Source: Nostoc linckia FACHB-104
GTDB taxonomy: Bacteria; Cyanobacteriota; Cyanobacteriia; Cyanobacteriales; Nostocaceae
Direction: 5' to 3'
Assembly: GCF_014696615.1 (NCBI RefSeq)
Contig: NZ_JACJQJ010000002.1
Span: 186,001-250,000 of the forward strand
Length of the DNA stretch: 64,000 bases
Part shown: one piece after another, positions 37,179 to 44,955 of the stretch
How the letters are laid out: each line of letters starts with the position of its first letter
Numbering within the stretch: the first letter of the stretch is position 1
The notes under the pieces: model-generated
Databases searched by the model: none
What the model was told of the DNA's origin: nothing
Seen by the model: only the letters and a program-made list of their open reading frames with translations
Position numbers and translations under genes: made by a program

Positions 37179-38159
37179 ATGAGATCACTAGTGAAACGAG
37201 AAACGCAAATGAAATACCGTCAACTCGGTAACAGCGATCTGCGCGTTTCGGAAATTAGCCTTGGTTCATGGCTCACTTATGGGGGTGCAGTTGAGCAGCA
37301 AAACGCCGAGGCTTGTATTCACAAAGCTTTTGAAGTGGGAATTAACTTTTTAGATACTGCCAATGTCTACGCCACTGGTGGGGCTGAATCCTTTTTAGGG
37401 CAAGTATTACAAGGAATTGACCGTTCCTCATATATCTTAGCTACTAAAGTATTTTTCCCTATGTCACCCGAGGACAGAGGACTATCAGCAGCCCAAATCC
37501 ATAAACAAATCAATGCTTCGCTGCAACGCCTACGTACAGATTACGTTGACCTTTACCAATGTCATCGTTACGATGTCAACACACCCCTAGAAGAGACAAT
37601 GACGGCACTAACTGAGGTAGTACGTCAAGGAAAGGCGCGTTACATCGGCTTTAGCGAGTGGAGTCCCGAGCAAATTCAAGCAGCATTAAATATTTCTGGT
37701 GTTGAGCGCTTTGTTTCCAGTCAACCCCAATATTCTATGCTGTGGCGCAAACCAGAAGCTCAGGTATTTCCATTGTGTGCAGATAATGGTATCAGCCAGA
37801 TTGTGTGGTCACCACTAGCTCAGGGTATACTTACTGGCAAATACCGCCCAGGAGAAGCGCCACCATCAGATTCTCGTGCAGGTAACGAGAAGATGAATAT
37901 GTTTTTTAGCAAAGATTTATTTAGCGATCGCACCCTTTCCGCAGTACAACAACTCAAACCCATCGCCCAAGACTTAGGCTTGAGTATGCCACAGTTAGCT
38001 TTAGCTTGGGTACTGCGCGATCAACGCGTAGCTTCAGCAATTATCGGTGCTAGTCGTCCCGATCAAGTCGTTGATAATGCTGCTGCATCCGGTGTAGAAC
38101 TAGATGCTGATGTACAAGCAGCGATTGATCAAGCACTTGCATCTGCGATTCAGAGGTAA
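37179..38159 (+). CDS. Aldo/keto reductase family protein (Kv-beta/YghZ-like)
   Basis: This 326-residue NADPH-dependent reductase has a TIM barrel. The start at 37179 is chosen because GGAGG (37166-37170) sits 8 bases upstream; an in-frame GTG or ATG further up has no such signal and would add 50 unrelated residues. MKYRQLGNSDLRVSEISLGS opens the domain, and NFLDTANVYATGGAESFLG gives the catalytic Asp and Tyr. DLYQCHRYDVNTPLEETM holds the active-site His, SPLAQGILTGKYRPG and AIIGASRPDQVVDN bind the cofactor. The layout resembles the potassium-channel beta-subunit group (YghZ). Substrate unknown. The gene ends 3 bases before heptamer repeats. Confidence 0.9.
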   Translation: MRSLVKRETQMKYRQLGNSDLRVSEISLGSWLTYGGAVEQQNAEACIHKAFEVGINFLDTANVYATGGAESFLGQVLQGIDRSSYILATKVFFPMSPEDRGLSAAQIHKQINASLQRLRTDYVDLYQCHRYDVNTPLEETMTALTEVVRQGKARYIGFSEWSPEQIQAALNISGVERFVSSQPQYSMLWRKPEAQVFPLCADNGISQIVWSPLAQGILTGKYRPGEAPPSDSRAGNEKMNMFFSKDLFSDRTLSAVQQLKPIAQDLGLSMPQLALAWVLRDQRVASAIIGASRPDQVVDNAAASGVELDADVQAAIDQALASAIQR

Positions 38160-38271
38160 GGTGGGCATGGGGCATGGGGCATTGGATAATGGGTAATTGG
38201 TAATTGGAATTTGTTATTTTTTCTGTCTCCCTCATCCCCAATCCCCAATCCCCAATCCCCAATCCCCATTC
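38160..38271. repeat. STRR heptamer arrays between aldo/keto reductase and KdpD-like genes
   Basis: GGGCATG/GGGCATT, then GGTAATT units, then at least five CCCCAAT units (about 38235-38270) ending right at the ATG of the next gene. Confidence 0.8.
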
Positions 38272-39393
38272 ATGTTTAATTCCTCTAATTCATCCCCTGA
38301 CGCTTCTTATACTCGCCCGCAGCGACGGGGAAAGCATAAAATATTCATTGGTATGGCTCCTGGTGTAGGCAAAACTTACAAAATGTTAGAAGAAGCACAT
38401 CAGCTGAAGCAGGATGGTATTGATGTGGTAATTGGCATTTTGGAAACACACGGACGCAAAGATACTGCTCAGAAAGCTGCTGGATTAGAGGTAATTCCTC
38501 GCAAAACCAGTATCCGCCAGAATATTACCTTAGAGGAAATGGATACAGAGGCTATTTTAGTGCGATCGCCTCAACTGGTTCTAGTGGATGAACTGGCTCA
38601 CACTAATATCCCAGGTTCCCCAAGAGAAAAGCGCTACCAAGATGTAGAAGTAATTTTAAACGCTGGAATTGATGTTTACTCTACTGTCAATATTCAACAT
38701 TTAGAAAGTTTGAATGATGTTGTTGCCAGAATCACTAGTGTAGTGGTGCGCGAACGGATTCCCGATCGCCTGCTTGAGGAAGCTGACGCTGTTGTGGTGA
38801 TTGATGTTACGCCGGAAACTCTAGAAGAGCGCTTGCGAGAAGGTAAGATTTATGGAGCTAATAAAATCGAGCAATCTTTAGAAAACTTCTTTCAGCGTCG
38901 CAATTTGATTGCTTTACGGGAACTAGCTTTACGAGAAGTCGCAGACACAGTTGAAGAAGAAGCTAACACCTCTATCGTAGTTGGACAAACTTGTAATGTT
39001 CACGAACGAGTTTTAGTTTGTATTTCTACTTATCCAAATTCAGTGCAATTGCTGCGCCGAGGGGCGCGCATTGCCAATTATATGAATGCGCGGCTGTATG
39101 TTGTATTTGTCGCTGATCCTGAACGTTTTCTTACTAAAGAAGAAAGCTTACACATCGATACTTGTGAGCAACTGTGCCGCGAATTTGGCGGAGAATTTTT
39201 GCACGTTAAAAGTCAAAGCGTTGCCCAAACAATTGCTCAAGTTGCAGCAGATTATCACATCACGCAAATAGTCATTGGTGAAAGCCAACAACCCAGATGG
39301 AGAAGATTCTTTAAAAGACCTTTTACTCAACGCTTAATGGAATTAATTCGGCAACAAAATATTGATTTACATATCATTGCTACTAAAAATTAA
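38272..39393 (+). CDS. kdpD: Short KdpD: sensor domain with universal-stress domain, no kinase
   Basis: This 373-residue protein corresponds to only the N-terminal cytoplasmic part of KdpD, the potassium-response sensor. The start at 38272 excludes 25 repeat-encoded residues. KdpD_N (about 18-230) has the Walker A GMAPGVGKTYKMLEEA (about 28-43), VLVDELAHTNIPGSPREKRYQDVEV split as LVDELAHTN and KRYQDVEVIL, and VYSTVNIQHLESLNDVV. A Usp domain (about 250-373) ends the protein. The four membrane helices and HisKA/HATPase modules are absent. Such truncated KdpD proteins are known in Anabaena, where they act with the Kdp pump. No kdpABC or kdpE is adjacent here. Confidence 0.85.
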   Translation: MFNSSNSSPDASYTRPQRRGKHKIFIGMAPGVGKTYKMLEEAHQLKQDGIDVVIGILETHGRKDTAQKAAGLEVIPRKTSIRQNITLEEMDTEAILVRSPQLVLVDELAHTNIPGSPREKRYQDVEVILNAGIDVYSTVNIQHLESLNDVVARITSVVVRERIPDRLLEEADAVVVIDVTPETLEERLREGKIYGANKIEQSLENFFQRRNLIALRELALREVADTVEEEANTSIVVGQTCNVHERVLVCISTYPNSVQLLRRGARIANYMNARLYVVFVADPERFLTKEESLHIDTCEQLCREFGGEFLHVKSQSVAQTIAQVAADYHITQIVIGESQQPRWRRFFKRPFTQRLMELIRQQNIDLHIIATKN

Positions 39394-39465
39394 TTAGCTA
39401 TTTATATTGATAAAAATAATCTGCTGCAATACCTATTTATAAATGCAATCTCTCTACAGAAGATT

Positions 39466-39703
39466 GATATCAAGCCTGGCTAATTACTTACGATATGCTT
39501 GCTCTTGTAGGTCATTGGTAATTGGTAATACCAATTTAAAAAAAGAATGCGACAGATCAGTTGGGGTGTTGGGTTTCGTTCCTCAACCCAACCTACATTT
39601 GTAGCGATCATTCTTCAAATTGGTATAACCTGTATTTTTCTTTCCTATTACCCATTACCAACCCTCACAGATATGATAACCTTTCAACCTGACATGATAT
39701 GAA
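39466..39703. repeat. Dispersed repeat, copy 2, interrupted by a nested element
   Basis: The outer sequence (GGCTAATTACTTACGATATG at the left, CAGATATGATAACC then GACATGATATGA at the right) matches the repeat at 20452-20608. The match is broken exactly by a 99-bp inverted-repeat element at 39528-39626. Confidence 0.6.
39528..39626. mobile_element. Nested MITE (ATACCAATTT ends, IS630-like TA flanks)
   Basis: ATACCAATTT (39528-39537) and AAATTGGTAT (39617-39626) are perfect inverted ends, with AGAATG/CATTCT pairing inside. The centre is GGTGTTGGGTTTCGTTCC followed by TCAACCCAACCTAC, itself an inverted repeat common in cyanobacterial genomes. TA flanks the left end and AA the right, so a TA target duplication is only partly visible. 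Confidence 0.65.
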
Positions 39704-39747
39704 AGCCTGTTTCAGCTTGAATTTCACACAATGGCGTACAAATGTAC

Positions 39748-39753
39748 TATAAT
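39748..39753 (+). promoter_or_regulatory. Possible -10 box of the small downstream gene
   Basis: A perfect TATAAT sits inside the palindrome ACTATAATGATAGT, about 80 bases upstream of the ATG at 39833. No good -35 is at the right distance. Confidence 0.3.
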
Positions 39754-39832
39754 GATAGTATAGCGCCCACAAAGCCTGTTTAAGTGCAAAATGGCTCTGT
39801 AGCAGTTTTCTGGAAGATGGATTAAAAATTCT

Positions 39833-40096
39833 ATGATGAAGCACTACATTCTCAACCTCAATCCCACTGCTAAACATGAATGGGATCGGTGTATTTTGCG
39901 CGATCCACTCACTGCAAAACGCCCAGATATTGCCAAAATGATTGCTGAAGCGGTTGGTGCTGATACAGGCAGTTATTTAGTGAGTGTTAACATCGAAGTA
40001 ACTGTTTTGGAACAAGCAGCTGTACCACAAGCTGAACAACTATCGCTCTCATTCTCAGAGATGAATAATCAATCGCAATTACGAGAAGTAGCGTAA
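39833..40096 (+). CDS. Small hypothetical protein (87 residues)
   Basis: This 87-residue acidic protein is compact: YILNLNPTAKHEWDRCILRD, then a helix RPDIAKMIAEAVGADTG, then a strand YLVSVNIEVTVLEQ and a polar tail. I recognise no family, but its composition is like that of real cyanobacterial proteins and codon use looks normal. Two adjacent ATG codons (39833, 39836) could start it. No Shine-Dalgarno is in the right place. It is upstream of another small gene on the same strand, with 173 bp between. Confidence 0.5.
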   Translation: MMKHYILNLNPTAKHEWDRCILRDPLTAKRPDIAKMIAEAVGADTGSYLVSVNIEVTVLEQAAVPQAEQLSLSFSEMNNQSQLREVA

Positions 40097-40269
40097 TTGC
40101 TGCGAAAGGCAAAGTGCTGATTTTTACCCCTCATTTCTAATTATATATCAAGCACAGATTCTCGGTGAAAGTTAGAGTTTACTCCTACATATTTTCACCA
40201 ATTCATTAGTCAAGCTATAGCAATATAGCTAAATTTTCGGTCAATATTTTTGGCAAGGAAGATTACTTG

Positions 40270-40641
40270 ATGATGCAACTGAGTTATTATCCAGATGCAA
40301 TAGTACAAGCTGCCCAAAGAGTAAATGAAATAGACTCTCAGTTAATGGCAGTTCAACAGCAAATTAACCGCTTTGAAGGCAATGCTGATCGTAGCGCCTC
40401 CTTTGATATGGATCTGAAAAACGATGCTCAACGCAAAGCACGCCGTTTTGAAGTGCTGCTGGTAAATCAAGAATACCAAAAGGCAATCGATACCCAAATT
40501 AGATTAACTGCTGACAAAGCAAATGCGATCGCTCATTTGGAATACTTGCGTAACCAGTTTAGTGTCGCTAAGTTGGAAGCGAGATTAGCTATTGCTCAAC
40601 AATTAACTGATTTTGAATCTCGCGAATTAGTTGGATTGTAA
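40270..40641 (+). CDS. Hypothetical coiled-coil protein (123 residues)
   Basis: This 123-residue, mostly helical protein has a likely coiled coil over residues 15-115: AVQQQINRFEGNADRSASFD, then NDAQRKARRFEVLL and HLEYLRNQFSVAKLEARLAI. There is no signal peptide or membrane segment. AAGGAAG (40256-40262) is a good ribosome-binding site for the ATG at 40270, so this start is preferred to the TTG one codon upstream. Similar small helical proteins are common in heterocystous cyanobacteria without known function. The next gene on this strand is the HlyD-type adaptor, beyond a 461-bp repeat-rich spacer. Confidence 0.65.
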   Translation: MMQLSYYPDAIVQAAQRVNEIDSQLMAVQQQINRFEGNADRSASFDMDLKNDAQRKARRFEVLLVNQEYQKAIDTQIRLTADKANAIAHLEYLRNQFSVAKLEARLAIAQQLTDFESRELVGL

Positions 40642-40661
40642 TTAATTCGGCTAAATCCATC

Positions 40662-40802
40662 TCAATACTTGTCGGTTAAAGGCAAAAGGGTAAGGGGAAA
40701 AGGGGCCAGAAAAAACCTTTTCCCCTTACCCTTTCTCCTGCGGGGAAGCAAGCTACACATAGCGTCCCGCAGGGATGGAATATTTTTTTAGTTGGAAGTC
40801 CC
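40662..40802. mobile_element. Composite of three repeat families
   Basis: Starts with the left end and purine-rich arm of the MITE found intact at 7066-7191 (CAATACTTGTCGGTTAA). It is then cut, about 40737, by a hairpin repeat (CCTGCGGG at 40737-40744 pairing with CCCGCAGG at 40766-40773). It ends with GTTGGAAGTCCC (40791-40802), the right end of the 13637-13720 family. No gene is contained. Confidence 0.6.
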
Positions 40803-41102
40803 TAATGCACCTCTGGTAAATATTCTAGAGTAGTTGACAATGTGCCTAGAGCGATCGCATTATCCAATAGTCTAAAAATGCGGGGAACGAGCAACGCTCT
40901 TCTTTAAGCTAAGATTAGCTGTTTTCTCTGTTGGAGAAAATTTATCAGATGTCAAATGATGAATAATTTGGGTGGTTCAGTTGGTAATATGTCAAACTAT
41001 CATCGGCACTTATATTAGCCGGATCTGATAAAAACTTGCTATAACCTGTGTGCAGACAGAATGGTCATTTCTCGTTGAATCTCATTGTGAACCCTAAAAT
41101 AT

Positions 41103-42371
41103 ATGGCTCAGCCACTCTCACCACCTCAAGAACCTTTTGACACTGGGACAGCAACTAAAGGCAAACACAAACTTTCTCCTCGTTTGTTGATACCTTTAGG
41201 TTTATTACTCACAGGTATTGGGATTTTCACCTCCTATGTGATTTCCTCGAACTCACAAGCCAATACGCTGCGGGTAACTGGTCGGATTGAAGGTTATGAA
41301 ACTGATATTGGCGCTAAAGTAGCGGGAAGAATTGAGTCTGTAGCCGTGCGCGAAGGCGATACAGTGCAAAAGGATCAGGTGATTGTCAAGCTAAACGACG
41401 CAGAGATACAAGCTCAACTTAAAGGTGCATTGGCGCGTGTGGATGCTATGCAAAAGCAAGAAGAACAAGCACGCTTGCAAATTAGTATTTTAGAAAGTCA
41501 AATTTTAGAAAATCAATTGACCTTAAAACAGGCTTTGGGAGATGCGAAAGGTCGGATTTTTCAGGCAGAATCATCAGTAGCTTCCAGTGAAGCGCAGCTA
41601 AATCAAGCGATCGCCAATGTCGAACAAGCCAAATCTGAGTTGAAATTGGCGCAAATGAACCGCGATCGCTACGCTAGATTGGTAAATCAGGGAGCTGTAA
41701 CTAGGCAACAATACGATCAAGCTCAAACCAGTTGGGAAACAGCTTTAGCTAACCTCAGATCCCGTCAAGCGGCTGTCGATTCTTTCCGCAAATTAGTCAA
41801 TTCAGCTCAAGGTCAATTAACCCAAGCTCAAAGTACCGGATTAAACCCCTCTATTCGCAGCACTCAACTCACTGGCTTAAACACGCAATTGGCACAAACT
41901 CGCTTGAAACTCGCCGCAGCACAAGCTGATGTCGCCAATGCTAAAGCCTCTCAACAGGAAATGAAAGCCAAAATTGCCGACCTCAACGTCATCAGTCCAA
42001 TTAACGGCGTAGTTGTCAGCCGGAGTGTAGAACCAGGCGCAGTTGTAACTACTGGCAAAACTCTCTTGACAATAATTGATCCCCAAACAGTCTATCTCCG
42101 TGGTTTTATTCCCCAAGGCGATATTGGGAAAGTGCGCGTCGGTCAAGAAGCCAAGATATTTCTAGACTCAGCACCCAAACAAGGCTTGAGTGCTAAAGTT
42201 GCTGCTATTGATACCCAAGCTTCTTTTACCCCAGAGAATATTTATTTCCAACAAGACCGAGTAAAACAAGTCTTTGGTGTGAAAATTACCATCGATAACC
42301 CCGAAGGATTAGCTAAACCTGGAATGCCGGCAGATGCGGAGATTGATATTGCGTCGGAGGCGGAGAAGTGA
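41103..42371 (+). CDS. HlyD-family periplasmic adaptor (membrane fusion protein)
   Basis: This 422-residue adaptor of an ABC exporter has an N-terminal membrane anchor (about 28-48, LLIPLGLLLTGIGIFTSYVI), first half-lipoyl domain (GRIEGYETDIGAKVAGRIES, about 60-80) and a long coiled coil (about 95-265). The second half-lipoyl and beta-barrel domains (about 290-415) include VISPINGVVVSRSVEPGAVV. This matches YbhG/EmrA-type adaptors that bridge to a TolC-like outer-membrane channel. Three ABC genes follow on the same strand, so it is the first gene of an exporter operon. No tolC is in the window. Substrate is unknown; drugs or a lipid-linked product are possible. Confidence 0.92.
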   Translation: MAQPLSPPQEPFDTGTATKGKHKLSPRLLIPLGLLLTGIGIFTSYVISSNSQANTLRVTGRIEGYETDIGAKVAGRIESVAVREGDTVQKDQVIVKLNDAEIQAQLKGALARVDAMQKQEEQARLQISILESQILENQLTLKQALGDAKGRIFQAESSVASSEAQLNQAIANVEQAKSELKLAQMNRDRYARLVNQGAVTRQQYDQAQTSWETALANLRSRQAAVDSFRKLVNSAQGQLTQAQSTGLNPSIRSTQLTGLNTQLAQTRLKLAAAQADVANAKASQQEMKAKIADLNVISPINGVVVSRSVEPGAVVTTGKTLLTIIDPQTVYLRGFIPQGDIGKVRVGQEAKIFLDSAPKQGLSAKVAAIDTQASFTPENIYFQQDRVKQVFGVKITIDNPEGLAKPGMPADAEIDIASEAEK

Positions 42372-42448
42372 ACAGGATAGGGAGCAGGGAGCAGGGAGCA
42401 GGGGGAGAAGAAAGACAAAAGGAAGAGAATTTGTGAGGTAGGGAGGAT

Positions 42449-42805
42449 GTAGTTTGAGCCTTTGAGCTTGACAAGTGAGCTTTTGAGGCTGACAGTTGCG
42501 GCTTTTTACTCCGAATTTGCACCTTTGCACCTGACAGTTGCGGCTTTTTGCTCGGAAGTTATACCTTTGAGCCTGGAAGTTGGACTTTTAAACCCGACAG
42601 TTACAGCTTTTTGCTTGGAACTTGCGGCTTTTTGCTTGGAACTTGCACCTTTGAACCTGACAGTTGCACCTTTTTGCTTGAAACTTGCGGCTTTTTACTC
42701 GAAAATTCCACCTTGGAACCTGACAGTTGCACCTTTTTGCTTGAAACTTGCGGCTTTTTACTCGGAAGTTGCACTTTTCACCCTAGAAATTGACCTTTAA
42801 ACTTC
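42449..42805. repeat. 21-bp minisatellite, 17 tandem units
   Basis: Seventeen contiguous units of exactly 21 bp, for example GACAGTTGCGGCTTTTTACT(C) at 42491-42511 and GACAGTTGCACCTTTTTGCT(T) at 42659-42679. Units keep GAMASTT at the start and CTTTT in the middle. Being a multiple of three, the array is open in more than one frame and would encode repeating heptapeptides, but these frames lack ribosome-binding sites. It separates the adaptor and ATPase genes of one operon. Confidence 0.85.
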
Positions 42806-42837
42806 AAAGACTTTGGAGTAAAGACGTGATGAATAGC

Positions 42838-42914
42838 GTCTCTACAACTGTTGACTCTTGACCCTTGACTCTTGACCAATGACAAACGACAAATGACCAA
42901 TGACAAATGACAAA
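42838..42914. repeat. STRR heptamers overlapping the ATPase start
   Basis: GACTCTTGACCCTTGACTCT units pass into AATGACA units that run to the ATG of the ABC gene (and include it). The start codon itself belongs to a repeat unit. Confidence 0.75.
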
Positions 42915-44858
42915 TGTGTCGTAATTCAAGTGGAGGCTTTACAAAAACGCTACGGTAAATTAGTTGCCGTAAAGGGGATTGATTTTGCTGTCAAGCAGGG
43001 AGAGATTTTTGGCTTAATTGGCCCTGATGGTGCGGGAAAAACTACGACATTCCACATTTTAGGTGGGGTGATGGAAGCATCAGCTGGGAATATCCAGATT
43101 TTAGGTAAGCCTCCCCGTGATGCACGTTTATCTATTGGTTACCTGACACAGCAATTTTCTTTGTATCTTGACCTCAGCATTGATGAAAATCTCCGTTATA
43201 GCGCTGGTTTGCGTGAAGTTCCTGAGAGTGTTTTTGTACAGCGTCGCCAGAAATACCTGCGATTGATGAGTTTGGAGAAATTTGGCGATCGCTTGGCTGG
43301 TCGTCTCTCCGGTGGGATGAAGCAGAAGTTGGCTTTGTGTTGTGCGTTGATTTCGCAACCAGAAATTTTATTGTTAGATGAACCGACGACTGGTGTTGAC
43401 CCGGTATCACGGCGGGAATTTTGGGATGTTTTAGCGGCGATTGCTGCGGAAGGTGTGACTGTAGTGGTTGCAACACCTTATCTCGATGAAGCCGAGAGAT
43501 GCGATCGCATTGCTTTAATGTATGAGGGAGAAATTCAGCAAGTTGGTACGCTTTCGCAGTTGCGTGAAAGCTTAGGTTTACAACGCTTAGAAGTTCGCAC
43601 CAATCACATAGAAGCCGCAGAGAAAGTATTGCATGAAGCTAGCCAAAATACCCAAACATCAATTGTCGATATCCAAACTTTTGGCGATAGGTTAGATGTC
43701 TTAGCAAAAGATATAGTTACAGCACAAGCCGCTGTCGAGAAAATTTTTACCCAAAACAAATTACAACTAGACAATATTCAAGCTGCAGATGCAACCCTAG
43801 AAAATGTTTTTGTCACCCGTTTACGTGCATCTGGAAACGACCCGGAATTTATTCCTTTTCCACGTACTAAAAAAGTGACTGGGGGCTGGGGACTGGTGAC
43901 TGGGGAGAGGGTAAACGATTTTGATTCTGTGGCGATTGGCGCGAATAATTTAAGAAAAGTCTTTGGAGATTTTCAAGCAGTTAAAGGTGTAGATTTAGAA
44001 ATTCGCTATGGCGAAATTTATGGATTGTTAGGAGCAAATGGCGCAGGTAAAACAACTACAATTAAAATTCTCTGTGGCTTATTAGAACCAACATCAGGAA
44101 ACATCACCTTAGCGGGACAAACTCAAAATTTACGTAGCAGTGCTTTACGACAACGCATTGGTTACATGAGCCAAAAATTTACACTCTACGATGATTTAAC
44201 TATTATCCAAAATCTCGAATTTTATTGTGGAGTTTACGGCGTACCTAGGCGATTACGCCGCAGAAAAATTGATTGGGTATTGGCGACTTGTGGCTTAGTG
44301 GGTAGAGAAAATATGCTCACCGGACAACTCCCTGGAGGATGGAAGCAACGCGTCGCCTTTGGTGCTTCCGTAATGCATGAACCAGAAATTCTCTTTTTAG
44401 ACGAACCAACATCAGGAGTAGACCCCTTAGCGCGTCGTCAATTTTGGCGCTTAATTAATGAGTTTGCCAGATCCGGGACAGCAGTACTAGTGACAACCCA
44501 TTATTTAGAAGAAGCCGAACAATGTAACCGCATGGGCTTTATGGTAGCAGGTGAAGTAGTAGTTCAAGGTTCACCCAGCGAAATCAAAGCAGCTCAACCA
44601 GGACAATTAATCGAGATAGTCACAGATAAAACGCAAACAGCCTCTAATTTACTGAAAACACAATTAGCAGCATGGCGAGTTTCAATTTTTGGCGATCGCC
44701 TCCACCTAGTTCTAGATCATCCCGACTCCGAAATTCCCAATATTCGCTCAATTCTCGAAACAAACAGTATAAATATTCATTCTCTGCGCTCCATCCCCTT
44801 CTCTCTTGAAGATGCTTTCATTGGCATAGTACAGCGTATAGGGGGGACTGGGGATTAG
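42900..44858 (+). CDS. Dual-ATPase ABC exporter subunit (YbhF-type)
   Basis: This 652-residue protein carries two ATP-binding cassettes in one chain, as in YbhF. NBD1 (about 8-300) has GPDGAGKTTTF (41-51), LSGGMKQKLALC and LLLDEPTTGVDP. NBD2 (about 340-650) has GANGAGKTTTIK, LYDDLTIIQNLEFY, LPGGWKQRVAFG as a signature with Pro in place of Ser, and LFLDEPTSGVDP. The linker (about 325-337, KKVTGGWGLVTGERV) derives from CTGGGGA-type repeats. The start is in heptamer repeats, so the exact first residue is uncertain. The two downstream genes encode the permeases. Together with the HlyD gene this forms a complete inner-membrane exporter. Confidence 0.92.
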   Translation: MTNDKCVVIQVEALQKRYGKLVAVKGIDFAVKQGEIFGLIGPDGAGKTTTFHILGGVMEASAGNIQILGKPPRDARLSIGYLTQQFSLYLDLSIDENLRYSAGLREVPESVFVQRRQKYLRLMSLEKFGDRLAGRLSGGMKQKLALCCALISQPEILLLDEPTTGVDPVSRREFWDVLAAIAAEGVTVVVATPYLDEAERCDRIALMYEGEIQQVGTLSQLRESLGLQRLEVRTNHIEAAEKVLHEASQNTQTSIVDIQTFGDRLDVLAKDIVTAQAAVEKIFTQNKLQLDNIQAADATLENVFVTRLRASGNDPEFIPFPRTKKVTGGWGLVTGERVNDFDSVAIGANNLRKVFGDFQAVKGVDLEIRYGEIYGLLGANGAGKTTTIKILCGLLEPTSGNITLAGQTQNLRSSALRQRIGYMSQKFTLYDDLTIIQNLEFYCGVYGVPRRLRRRKIDWVLATCGLVGRENMLTGQLPGGWKQRVAFGASVMHEPEILFLDEPTSGVDPLARRQFWRLINEFARSGTAVLVTTHYLEEAEQCNRMGFMVAGEVVVQGSPSEIKAAQPGQLIEIVTDKTQTASNLLKTQLAAWRVSIFGDRLHLVLDHPDSEIPNIRSILETNSINIHSLRSIPFSLEDAFIGIVQRIGGTGD

Positions 44859-44955
44859 GGATTGGGGACTGGGGACTGGGGGGATGAGGGAGATGAGGGA
44901 GATGAGGGAGATGAGGGAGACAAATGACAAATGACAAATGACAAATGACAAATGA
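44846..44955. repeat. Short tandem repeats between ATPase and permease genes
   Basis: GGGACTG heptamers, then GATGAGGGA 9-mers (about 44880-44920, five units), then ACAAATG heptamers (44920-44953) running into the permease start. Confidence 0.85.

Noticed and set aside
42462-42800. Two overlapping repeat-rich reading frames with heptapeptide repeats
   Set aside because: They arise from the 21-bp periodicity, lack ribosome-binding sites, and two frames are open at once, so the array is listed as a repeat and not as a gene.
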